Shown here: piece by piece, positions 56,408 to 64,000 of the stretch
Numbering within the stretch: position 1 is the first letter of the stretch
Layout: each line of letters opens with the position of its first letter
DNA from: Thiomicrorhabdus arctica DSM 13458
Lineage (GTDB): Bacteria; Pseudomonadota; Gammaproteobacteria; Thiomicrospirales; Thiomicrospiraceae
Assembly: GCF_000381085.1 (NCBI RefSeq)
Contig: NZ_KB905899.1
Span: 1,674,001-1,738,000 of the forward strand
Reading direction: 5' to 3'
DNA: 64,000 nt
Translations under genes and position numbers: made by a program
The notes under the pieces: model-generated
Seen by the model: only the letters and a program-made list of their open reading frames with translations
Databases searched by the model: none
Told to the model about the DNA's origin: nothing

Positions 56408-56728
56408 ATGACAGAAGAAAAAAGTATATTCAGTAAGATCATTGACAAAGAAATCCCTACTGATATTGTGTATGAAGATGAAAAATGCATCGTCATCAAT
56501 GACATCCACCCCAAAGCACGAGTACACTTATTGATTATTCCAAAAAAGCCGATTCCTAGCTTATTTGAATTAATGCCTGAAGATAAAGATTGCATGGGAC
56601 ACATGATGTTGTTGTTACCACAATTAGCTCAAACGCACGGATTAGATGGTTTTAAAACCCAAATTAATACCGGGGAGTCAGGTGGACAAGAAGTGTTTCA
56701 CATCCACATTCACCTACTTGGAAATTAA
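56408..56728 (+). CDS. HIT-family nucleotide-binding protein (HinT-like)
   Basis: A 106-residue purine-nucleotide phosphoramidase-type protein. Key parts are FSKIIDKEIPTDIVYEDE, HLLIIPKKPIPSL and the histidine triad HIHIHLLG. The protein ends two residues after the triad region (LLGN), lacking the usual C-terminal Trp-containing tail of HinT, so it is slightly short. A HIT gene commonly follows hisE and precedes tatA in proteobacteria, as here. Confidence 0.9.
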   Translation: MTEEKSIFSKIIDKEIPTDIVYEDEKCIVINDIHPKARVHLLIIPKKPIPSLFELMPEDKDCMGHMMLLLPQLAQTHGLDGFKTQINTGESGGQEVFHIHIHLLGN

Positions 56729-56978
56729 CATCGGATTAATTGTGTTAATCTTAAGAGTAAATGAATTAAAACACTCTAAAATACCTTTCTAATTCTGATC
56801 AAATCTGTATCAACCGTCAAAAGTCATAATGATTTTGGAGGCATTAAAAAGTATTTTTAGTGCACCCTAATCGGCTAATTTGATATGATTAGCAGTCTTA
56901 AAAATTCTTGATCTGAATGTGACGCCCGAAAGCGCCATTAAGATCTTAAAAACAGTTATAGAAAATGGAGTAAACCCT

Positions 56979-57227
56979 ATGGGCATCAGTATTTGGCAGT
57001 TACTAATCATTCTTGCAATCGTATTAGTTCTTTTCGGCGCGAAGCGTTTGAAAAATGTAGGAGGCGATTTAGGTAGCGCAATTAAAGGCTTTAAAAACGC
57101 CGTGAAAGATGAAGAGAAGAAAGACGACGATTCTGCTGAGAAAACGTTAGAACAAAAAGACGGTGATAATGTTTTTGATGTTGCCGCAGATGAAAAGGTC
57201 GCTGAAGAGAAGAAAGACAAGGCATAA
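56979..57227 (+). CDS. tatA: Sec-independent protein translocase subunit TatA
   Basis: Forms the pore-like part of the twin-arginine export system. From ATG 56979 (GGAG ahead; the frame also opens earlier at 56919) the protein has 82 residues: an N-terminal membrane helix ([19 protein letters not shown]), the hinge FGAKRL, an amphipathic helix with [14 protein letters not shown] and an acidic tail. It is the first of tatABC. Confidence 0.94.
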   Translation: MGISIWQLLIILAIVLVLFGAKRLKNVGGDLGSAIKGFKNAVKDEEKKDDDSAEKTLEQKDGDNVFDVAADEKVAEEKKDKA

Positions 57228-57319
57228 AGAGGTCGGCACTTGCTCTTGAACATCTGCCGTTATTTTTGTTTTAATCTAGCAATGCGTTCGCTCGCTTAAC
57301 GTCTATGTAGGTCTGTTGT

Positions 57320-57835
57320 ATGTTCGATATAGGTTTCCTTGAAATCATGGTGATTTTAATCATCGCGCTTCTCGTCATTGGACCGGAGCGTATGCCTGAA
57401 CTTGCCCGCAAAATCGGTGGTTTCATGGGGCGTATGCGTCGTTTCATCAACTCGGTAAAAGAAGATGGTCAGATGCAAGAAACCATCAAAGACTTTAAAG
57501 ATTCAATGAATATTGAAGAGCAGCAACAACAGATCTCCAACCTTAATAAAGAGCTCAAGACCAGTCTGGACTTCAGTGAAGACCTTAAGGATGAAGCGTT
57601 TCAACGCCCTACTTTTGGTGGAGAACAACCGCCTGTCGAAACGGATACTGGTGGACAATTCAATCGTGCACCTACTCAGCCAAATGTACCAACACCCGTT
57701 GTTGCAAATACAATAGAAGATGTTTCCGCGACTGAGCCTGAGTCTGCATCAGGAGAGACTCCCGTAGAACCCAAGACCGTTTCTACAGAAGATTCAGTAG
57801 CGGACACATCCTCCTCTGAAACCAAAAAAAGCTAA
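57320..57835 (+). CDS. tatB: Sec-independent protein translocase subunit TatB
   Basis: Helps TatC recognise twin-arginine signal peptides. The 171-residue protein has the short N-terminal membrane helix (IGFLEIMVILIIALLVIGPERMP), the conserved GPERMPE hinge, an amphipathic helix with QEQ-rich segments and a long polar tail. It follows tatA after 92 bases and precedes tatC. Confidence 0.92.
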   Translation: MFDIGFLEIMVILIIALLVIGPERMPELARKIGGFMGRMRRFINSVKEDGQMQETIKDFKDSMNIEEQQQQISNLNKELKTSLDFSEDLKDEAFQRPTFGGEQPPVETDTGGQFNRAPTQPNVPTPVVANTIEDVSATEPESASGETPVEPKTVSTEDSVADTSSSETKKS

Positions 57836-57859
57836 GCTTTGACATATGAGTAGCCCAGC

Positions 57860-58930
57860 ATGAGCAATACAGCGCTCCCGCCTAAAGATCAAGAGATGAC
57901 TTTAGTACAGCATCTGCTTGACCTAAAGACCAGCTTGACACGTGCAATTCTTGCTATCATAGTATTGTTCCTGTGTTTATTTCCATTTGCGAATGACATC
58001 TACACCTATATTGCGGAACCGTTGACACGCTACCTGCCGGAAGGCAGCAGCATGATTGCAACGGCTGTTGCCTCTCCTTTCTTAACCCCGTTTAAGTTAG
58101 CCTTTATTTTAGCGATCTATATGGCCATGCCCTACTTGCTTTATCAAGTTTGGCGATTCATTGCACCTGCACTGTACTCACATGAAAAACAATTAGTTGC
58201 ACCCATTCTATTCTTTAGCTCCTTCTTATTTTATGCGGGTGGTGTGTTTGCTTACTATGTTGTATTTCCACTGGTCTTCGGATTTTTATCACAAAGTGCA
58301 CCGGAAGGTGTCACCATTGCCACGGATATTTCACTCTACCTAGATTTTGTCATCAAGATGTTCTTTGCTTTCGGCATGGCGTTTGAAGTCCCTATTGTCA
58401 CGGTTTTGTTAATTCTGACGGGCATGACATCCGCTGAGAAACTTAGCCATTCACGGCCCTACATAGTGGTTGGCGCATTTGTCATTGGAATGTTACTAAC
58501 GCCGCCGGATATCATTTCGCAGACGATGCTGGCCGTGCCAATGTGGCTATTATTTGAGATTGGTTTATTGGTCGGTGGATACGTGTTTAAACGTCGACAG
58601 AAAAACAACGAAACTCATCCAAATGATACTGACCCTGATGGTCAAAGCAGTACAATGAGTGAGACTCAGCCTGAATATGAGTTCGATGATCGCTATGCAG
58701 ATCAAGTGGATGATGATTTAGATTGGGATGCGGAGTTTGATAAGGTCGACTCTGAGATGAGTATTCTGGAAAAAGAGTATCTGAAATCACAAGAGGCGAA
58801 AAAGCGAGATGAAGCATCTACTGACTCTAAAGATCCACTCACTGAAAAAACGGATTCAAAACCAGATACAGCGGACGAACGTTCTAGCGATACAAAAAGT
58901 GATTCACCTCTCCTTAACGAGAACAAATAG
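57860..58930 (+). CDS. tatC: Sec-independent protein translocase subunit TatC with a long acidic tail
   Basis: The signal-peptide receptor of the Tat system. Residues about 1-245 form the normal six-helix TatC, with HLLDLKTSLTRAI, FLTPFKLAF, YQVWRFIAPALY, FAFGMAFEVPI and GMLLTPPDIISQ. After the last helix (about 225-243) there is a basic stop KRRQKNN and then about 110 extra residues rich in Asp, Glu and Ser, with a possible coiled segment. Typical TatC has about 250 residues, so this tail is unusual. It ends before a 32-bp palindrome. Confidence 0.95.
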   Translation: MSNTALPPKDQEMTLVQHLLDLKTSLTRAILAIIVLFLCLFPFANDIYTYIAEPLTRYLPEGSSMIATAVASPFLTPFKLAFILAIYMAMPYLLYQVWRFIAPALYSHEKQLVAPILFFSSFLFYAGGVFAYYVVFPLVFGFLSQSAPEGVTIATDISLYLDFVIKMFFAFGMAFEVPIVTVLLILTGMTSAEKLSHSRPYIVVGAFVIGMLLTPPDIISQTMLAVPMWLLFEIGLLVGGYVFKRRQKNNETHPNDTDPDGQSSTMSETQPEYEFDDRYADQVDDDLDWDAEFDKVDSEMSILEKEYLKSQEAKKRDEASTDSKDPLTEKTDSKPDTADERSSDTKSDSPLLNENK

Positions 58931-58965
58931 CAACAGGCTCAACAATCCTCTTAAAAAATATCTAT

Positions 58966-58997
58966 TTTCAAAGCGACCAGGCCTGGTCGCTTTGAAA
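58966..58997 (+). terminator. 32-bp perfect palindrome after tatC, probable terminator
   Basis: The interspersed core ACCAGGCCTGGT (58976-58987) with arms extended to 32 bp, all paired. It sits 36 bases after the tatC stop. The strong GC-rich stem is bounded by TTTC/GAAA; the U-tract is short, so termination is likely but not certain. Confidence 0.6.
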
Positions 58998-59075
58998 CGG
59001 CGTGTCAACAAACACTGTAGAACACCACAACCCCTACTTTTACACGCTCCGAACCGCTTCAATCCTTTAAATAGA

Positions 59076-60830
59076 ATGGTATTATTGTTCGCCATCGGTT
59101 GTATCTTAGGACACCCGCTTTCTGGTGAAGCATCGACTTTACCCCCAGCTCAGACCAATCAACTCTATCAAAACCCAAGTCCTTATCTAGCCATGCATGG
59201 ACAAGACCCCGTTGAATGGTATCTTTGGAGTGCTGCTGTGTTGAAAAAGGCTCAAAACGAGAACAAACCCATATTCATCTCCAGTGGCTATTTTTCCTGT
59301 CACTGGTGCCATGTGATGCAACGGGAAAATTACCATAATGTGAAAACTGCGGCCTATCTCAATCGGCATTTCATCTCCGTAAAAATTGATAGAGAACTCA
59401 ATCCTGAGCTCGATAAAACCCTGATTGAATTTGCTGAAAAGACCACTGGCCAAGCAGGTTGGCCACAGCACGTCATACTCACTCCAGAAGGCTATCCTTT
59501 TGCGTCATTTATCTACCTTCCCAACGCTGTATTCAACGCCACGTTACAACGCGTTGTTGAAATTTGGAATAAACAACCGGGTAAAATCCGTACCTTGGCC
59601 AAACAATTCGTAGAGCCAGCAAGTCATCCTCATCCATTTAATGTCTCGCGCTCTATGTTTTTACAGCAACTATTACAGCAACTATTACAGCAATTAGAAC
59701 GTGCAAAAGATGATTTAAGCGGTGGCCTGAAAACAAATGCGAGTAAATTTCCACAAGCACCCCTTCTGCAAACTGCATTAAGTATAGAACGCTTACCTCA
59801 CTCCATTGAAGAGTGGTTATTGTTCACTCTAGATCAAATGCAGTCCCAACATCTTTTTGATCATATTAATGGTGGATTTTACCGTTATACCGTAGACCCA
59901 GAGTGGCAGACTCCACATTTTGAGAAAATGGCCTACACCAATGCCTTATTGGCTGATCTTTATCTACAAGCCGGACAACGTTTTAATCGCCCAGATTATC
60001 TCCAGACAGCCTTAACCACACTCAGCTATCTGCAAAAACATCTATACAACCCAGTCACTCAACTTTATCAAAGCAGTCAATCAGCCATTGATGCCCACAG
60101 TGTAGAAGGCGGCGATTATTTATGGCGTAAATCCCGACTTCAACAAGCACTCACCAAACAGGAGTTCTCTGCAATTGACCAGGCCTGGTCGCTTTCTAAA
60201 CCCGCACCTTATGATCGGTTAGGTTGGCACCCCACTCCACTCACAGCCAAAAATAGCCTTTTATGGCCGACCATCCGAGCGAAGCTACAAACCAACCCGT
60301 CACAAATCCCGATAGACAGTAAAAGCATACTGGGATGGAACGGTTTGATTTTATCAGCGTTAAGTAGAGCGTATGCCGTTTTAAAGGATCCCATTTATCT
60401 CAGGCAGTCCAACCAACTGGCTAAAGTGTTGATGCATCAGATAATGCAAGAGCACCCTCCTCGCGCCTTATCAGTCGATGGGTTGGATATGGGAGAAGCG
60501 AACCTACAGGATTATGCGTTTATTTATCAAGGCATCACCCATTGGCAAAAACTGACACAGCAAACGACTTATCAAACGGATATGAGCCAACTTGAAAAGA
60601 CCATCATCCAACGATTCTATACAAAATCAGGCTGGCAATATCAGTATGCGCCTCTTCTACCAGGCCAACAGGGTGAATGGCTGATGGCTGATAATGCGAT
60701 ACCAAGCCCAACTGCCATCATCAGCTGTCTTGAGCCACAATCTGTTCAATTTGCGGGTAAAGCCTTGTTGGGGAACCCGTTGAGTTATGCAACGTATCTC
60801 AAAACATTAGACTGTATTGAACGCCGTTAA
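59076..60830 (+). CDS. DUF255 thioredoxin-like protein (YyaL family), exported
   Basis: A 584-residue protein of the thioredoxin/six-hairpin glycosidase type. ATG 59076 begins a signal peptide (VLLFAIGCILGHPLSGEAS); the frame is open upstream to 58809 but only through the palindrome and tatC, so that start is not accepted. The thioredoxin-like domain (about 20-160) has the family signature SCHWCHVMQRENY and TGQAGWPQHVILTPEG. The C-terminal helical domain includes NGGFYRYTVDPEWQTPHFEKMAY. A 12-base tandem repeat encodes LLQQ units. A palindrome copy near residue 370 encodes DQAWS. Confidence 0.86.
   Translation: MVLLFAIGCILGHPLSGEASTLPPAQTNQLYQNPSPYLAMHGQDPVEWYLWSAAVLKKAQNENKPIFISSGYFSCHWCHVMQRENYHNVKTAAYLNRHFISVKIDRELNPELDKTLIEFAEKTTGQAGWPQHVILTPEGYPFASFIYLPNAVFNATLQRVVEIWNKQPGKIRTLAKQFVEPASHPHPFNVSRSMFLQQLLQQLLQQLERAKDDLSGGLKTNASKFPQAPLLQTALSIERLPHSIEEWLLFTLDQMQSQHLFDHINGGFYRYTVDPEWQTPHFEKMAYTNALLADLYLQAGQRFNRPDYLQTALTTLSYLQKHLYNPVTQLYQSSQSAIDAHSVEGGDYLWRKSRLQQALTKQEFSAIDQAWSLSKPAPYDRLGWHPTPLTAKNSLLWPTIRAKLQTNPSQIPIDSKSILGWNGLILSALSRAYAVLKDPIYLRQSNQLAKVLMHQIMQEHPPRALSVDGLDMGEANLQDYAFIYQGITHWQKLTQQTTYQTDMSQLEKTIIQRFYTKSGWQYQYAPLLPGQQGEWLMADNAIPSPTAIISCLEPQSVQFAGKALLGNPLSYATYLKTLDCIERR
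60177..60190. repeat. Interspersed palindrome copy (14 bp, inside the DUF255 gene)
   Basis: GACCAGGCCTGGTC, read in frame as DQAWS. Confidence 0.85.
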
Positions 60831-60928
60831 TAAAAGTCAAATACCGTAGAATAGGCTTTTCTTTTTTGACTTATTGGTAAGCTTATTTTTTCTCACCGCT
60901 TACCACGCAGTAATATGGACTTTATCGC

Positions 60929-61618
60929 ATGGGCTTTTTAATCGTTGGTTTTATTTTGTTGTTTATTCTCACATCGCTTCCCAGCCTGTGGACTAAACAT
61001 ATCCTTAATAAGTACCGCACACCACACCCTGATATAGCAGGGAGCGGTTTACAGTTTGCCGAACACTTGGTTAATAAACTGGGATTAAAAGGTGTACGTA
61101 TAGAAGAGACGGATCAAGGCGACCATTACGACCCCATTGAAAAGGTGGTACGCATTTCAACCGCCAATGCCCATTCAAACTCCCTAACAGCCATTACCAC
61201 TGTCGCCCATGAAATTGGACATGCTCTACAGGACAAAGAAGATTATCCCGAGCTAAAGCAACGCACCGCGTTGATTGAGCGTGCAGCAATGATGCAAAAG
61301 TTCGCTGGTTTTGCGTTAATGCTCACACCAATTCTGATTCCCTTAACCCATTCGCCAATGGTCGGAATCATGACGTTTGGTGCAGGCTTTATCGCCATGG
61401 GTGTACCCGTCATTATCCACCTAAGCACGTTGCCGGTTGAGTTTGATGCAAGCTTTAAACGAGCTCTGCCTTTACTCGAAGAGGGCGGTTATCTTAGTAA
61501 AAAAGACCATAAAACAGCCAAGACCATCCTATTCGCTTGTGCGATGACGTATGTGGCAGCCTCTTTGTCGAGTCTATTTAATTTATGGAAGTGGCTTAAA
61601 GCCATTAAAGCACGCTGA
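60929..61618 (+). CDS. Membrane zinc metallopeptidase (YugP-like)
   Basis: A 229-residue protein of the neutral zinc metallopeptidase family. One N-terminal membrane helix (about 3-22) is followed by the zinc motif HEIGHALQDKEDYPELKQR (HExxH near 96-100), then two or three more hydrophobic segments (about 125-165 and 200-220) and the conserved LPVEFDASFKRALPLLEEGGYL. Members are membrane-bound and probably degrade membrane or envelope proteins, but substrates are unknown. Confidence 0.9.
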   Translation: MGFLIVGFILLFILTSLPSLWTKHILNKYRTPHPDIAGSGLQFAEHLVNKLGLKGVRIEETDQGDHYDPIEKVVRISTANAHSNSLTAITTVAHEIGHALQDKEDYPELKQRTALIERAAMMQKFAGFALMLTPILIPLTHSPMVGIMTFGAGFIAMGVPVIIHLSTLPVEFDASFKRALPLLEEGGYLSKKDHKTAKTILFACAMTYVAASLSSLFNLWKWLKAIKAR

Positions 61619-61946
61619 TATCACCACCCCCAAGCTATGTGATAAGTCTACAGATCACCTGAAAAATAGAAGGAATTATGGAGCAGAAACAGCTAGCAGA
61701 CTAGGGTTCTATACTACAAAACCATCCCATAACTGGAAATATTGGTGCTTTATTAAATGCCAACAATGAAACGGTCATCATTAAAACTTTAGTTAGACTT
61801 AATAATATGAATAGCGAAAAATAGCTTTCACTCTGCCACTATATTCATTCTTTGGTATTATTCATGCTTAGGTTTCAAACATGCCTGACAGCAGTCGATA
61901 CGCAAAATCAACTCAGAACGGCTCCCATAAATACAGGTGTACATCA
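61619..61946. other. Intergenic stretch before the chemoreceptor gene
   Basis: About 328 bases. No gene or RNA is recognised; a sigma-28-like promoter was looked for and not found. It probably holds the promoter of the chemoreceptor. Confidence 0.4.
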
Positions 61947-64000
61947 ATGTTAAACAAGCTGACCATTAAATCTAAACTATTGTTACTTGCTATAGTGCCT
62001 CTAATCACTTGTCTGTTTTTTGCCGGCAAAGATTATTTAAACCAATCTGAACTATTGTCAGAAGTGCACCAAAGTCAGATCCTCTTTGCGAACAGCATCG
62101 AACTCACTAATGTAATCAATGACTTGCAGTTAGAAAGGACCTATACGGCTGGTTATGTGGGTTCTAAAGGTAAGTCCAATGTAAATGAATTACAGGCTCA
62201 ACGACAAGTCACTGACATAACAATGCAAAAATACTTAGATTCATTGGGTGGACTGTCCAGTGAAATGGAGCCTACGTTAGCATCAAAGATTGAGGCTCAA
62301 ACAGATAAAATCGTTAATGCCTATTCAGCAGTGCAAGATATTCGACCTAAAATTGATAACCTATCGACTAAAAAAGGGGGCAAACTCTTTTCAGAACTCA
62401 ATATCACTATTTTGGATTTGTTAGTCATTTATGGTCAAGGCGCCTCTAGCCCCGCCCTCTCGTCGACCTTTAGCAGCTTATATTATTACATTTCTGCTAA
62501 AACTCTCAACGGTGTCGAAAAAGCGGTTCTAAACAATGTATTTACGCGCGGTTCTTTCAACAAAACACTGGCCTTTAAATTTAACAAAGCCCTGTTTTCT
62601 AAAAATGTCTATCTCAATAACTTCATGATGAATACGACACCAGTAAACGTTAAATACATTAACCAAATGCTCAACGATGATGCTTTTCAAGAGGTCAAAA
62701 AATTCGAACAACTTGCTTTAGACAACCTGAATGGTTCGGCAATAGCCGTAGACTCAGACCAATGGCAAGCTCAAATGGATAATGCGCTGAATTTACTCGA
62801 TCAGGGAGAAAAACACCTATTAACGCAAGGCGTTAATCTCACTGACACACTTTATCAATCTGCTAATAATGCAGTGTTAATAACCATAACGATTATCGCG
62901 ATCAGTTTGATATTGGTATTCATTATGATGATTTCAATCATCAGAAGTATCCAAAATTCTGTTGCGGCATTATCGGATGCCATGAAAGCCGTCGAAACCG
63001 ATGGCGACTTCTCCGTACGAGCCACAATCAATGGTTCTGATGAGCTTGCCGTTCTTGCGAAAACATATAATCAGCTACTCAGCTGTTTAGATGAGTCCAT
63101 CCAAGATATTAACCGCGTATTGGGTGCGGTTAGCCAAGGAGATTTTTCTCAATCAACCGATGAGAATGCCAAGGGAAGTTTACTACTACTGCAGTCTGGC
63201 ACCAATACGGCCACCGGCTCTGTTTCCATGATGATGACCGAATTAAATAAGGTCATGAATGCGATCGCTGACGGTAATTTTGCGATCCGCTTAAGTGAAG
63301 AAGTGCCTGAGTCCTTTAGAAGTAAAGTTGATTTGGCGATGGAGACACTTGAACAGTCCTTTAGTGAAATCACCAAAAGCATTGCTGGATTAGCGAAAGG
63401 TGACTTCACTCAACAAATTCACCTCCCTACTGCAAAAGGCGATATTAAGTTACTAATCGATGATGTCAACTTGTCCATTTCTGAAATTCTTGCGACCTTT
63501 GATGAGATTAACAGCGTTATGGCCACTCAAGCAAAAGGTGATTTAACCTTTAGAATCAATGGCCAGTATGACGGTTCTTATGATGTTCTTAAAAATGCCA
63601 TTAATGTGAATTCAGAGCAAATGTCTTCTGTCATCAGACAAATTCAGGAGGTTTCGCAAACGGTCGATAAAAATGCATCAAACTTAAGTGCATCTAGCGA
63701 ATCGTTATCTGAAAGAGTTCAGCAACAAGCCGCCTCGCTAGAAGAGACTGCTTCTGCTCTAGAAGAAATCACCTCTACTGTGGAACATGCTACTAGCTTA
63801 ACTAATGAAGCCAACATTAAGACGAGTGAAGTAAAAAAACAAGCAGAACGAGGCGAACAAGTTTTAAATGAAACTGAACATGCGATGCAAAAAATTAAAC
63901 AGATGTCCAATAACATTGCCAGCATCGTAGAACTCATCGATTCCATTGCCTTTCAGACAAACCTACTGGCCTTGAATGCCGCCGTTGAAGCCGCAAGAGC
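61947..64000 (+). CDS. Methyl-accepting chemotaxis protein with a NIT sensory domain (truncated by the window)
   Basis: The frame starts at ATG 61947 and is open to the right edge (684 residues shown). A membrane helix at about 10-27 precedes a periplasmic NIT (nitrate/nitrite sensing) domain, recognised by LQLERTYTAGYVGSKGK. A second helix (about 310-335) is followed by HAMP-like repeats (about 336-560; the AKGDFTQQ and AKGDLTFRI repeats recur) and the start of the signalling domain, with SIAFQTNLLALNAAVEAAR at the edge. Presumed to bias flagellar motion in response to nitrate, nitrite or a related ligand. Confidence 0.88.
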   Translation, partial: MLNKLTIKSKLLLLAIVPLITCLFFAGKDYLNQSELLSEVHQSQILFANSIELTNVINDLQLERTYTAGYVGSKGKSNVNELQAQRQVTDITMQKYLDSLGGLSSEMEPTLASKIEAQTDKIVNAYSAVQDIRPKIDNLSTKKGGKLFSELNITILDLLVIYGQGASSPALSSTFSSLYYYISAKTLNGVEKAVLNNVFTRGSFNKTLAFKFNKALFSKNVYLNNFMMNTTPVNVKYINQMLNDDAFQEVKKFEQLALDNLNGSAIAVDSDQWQAQMDNALNLLDQGEKHLLTQGVNLTDTLYQSANNAVLITITIIAISLILVFIMMISIIRSIQNSVAALSDAMKAVETDGDFSVRATINGSDELAVLAKTYNQLLSCLDESIQDINRVLGAVSQGDFSQSTDENAKGSLLLLQSGTNTATGSVSMMMTELNKVMNAIADGNFAIRLSEEVPESFRSKVDLAMETLEQSFSEITKSIAGLAKGDFTQQIHLPTAKGDIKLLIDDVNLSISEILATFDEINSVMATQAKGDLTFRINGQYDGSYDVLKNAINVNSEQMSSVIRQIQEVSQTVDKNASNLSASSESLSERVQQQAASLEETASALEEITSTVEHATSLTNEANIKTSEVKKQAERGEQVLNETEHAMQKIKQMSNNIASIVELIDSIAFQTNLLALNAAVEAAR

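Noticed and set aside
58809-59075. N-terminal extension of the DUF255 frame
   Set aside because: It overlaps the tatC tail and crosses the 32-bp palindrome; the peptide is basic and low in structure, while ATG 59076 starts a clear signal peptide.
61868-61901. Possible sigma-28 promoter before the chemoreceptor
   Set aside because: TTAGGTTT and GTCGATAC each match six of eight consensus bases, but the spacer is 18 instead of 11 bases.

Overview
The window is chromosomal DNA of a gammaproteobacterium of moderate to low GC. The gene content fits an aerobic or microaerobic sulfur-metabolising chemolithotroph close to Thiomicrospira, Hydrogenovibrio or Thiomicrorhabdus. That placement is inferred from gene content and protein style; no rRNA or tRNA gene is visible, so it is not proven.

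Layout. 1-278 is the tail of an ATP-binding (SpoIIE/RsbW-type) regulator. dprA (minus strand) faces away from def-fmt-rsmB-DUF4390-ntrY-ntrX, which is followed by trkA-trkH, a methyltransferase and an EamA transporter. From about 13.3 to 18.9 kb lies an accessory stretch: three copies of a hairpin-rich repeat, small membrane or secreted proteins, a YrhK protein and a metallo-beta-lactamase-fold lipoprotein. Next come lpxL-type acyltransferase and ttcA, a DUF3616 protein, an HD-GYP regulator beside a histidine kinase, a MOSC protein, a sulfide:quinone-reductase-like flavoprotein, a TauE/SafE transporter with trmA, a GGDEF regulator, metH, a split YeeE/YedE sulfur transporter, typA, pip-dtd, and a REC-PAS-GGDEF-EAL protein. 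From 44 to 52.7 kb a complete cbb3 cytochrome oxidase set runs on the minus strand (ccoNOQP, a 54-residue membrane protein, ccoG, ccoH, ccoI, ccoS). Divergent from it are hisBHAFE, a HIT protein, tatABC, a thioredoxin-like DUF255 protein, a zinc metallopeptidase, and the start of a NIT-domain chemoreceptor that runs off the end.

How it works together. The cbb3 cluster is the high-affinity terminal oxidase with its copper-loading and assembly factors. The TauE/SafE protein, YeeE/YedE pair and SQR-like enzyme point to handling of reduced or oxidised sulfur compounds. Several c-di-GMP proteins and a chemoreceptor suggest motility and surface-attachment control.

The most unusual signal is a short palindrome, ACCAGGCCTGGT. 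Its 10-bp core occurs twelve times, with four near copies, in intergenic DNA and inside genes; in genes it is nearly always read in one frame as (D/N)QAW. In several places its arms extend to 26-32 bp perfect palindromes, one of which is also a transcription terminator. Between 13.8 and 14.8 kb it alternates with a roughly 240-bp repeat whose stems show compensatory base changes between copies.
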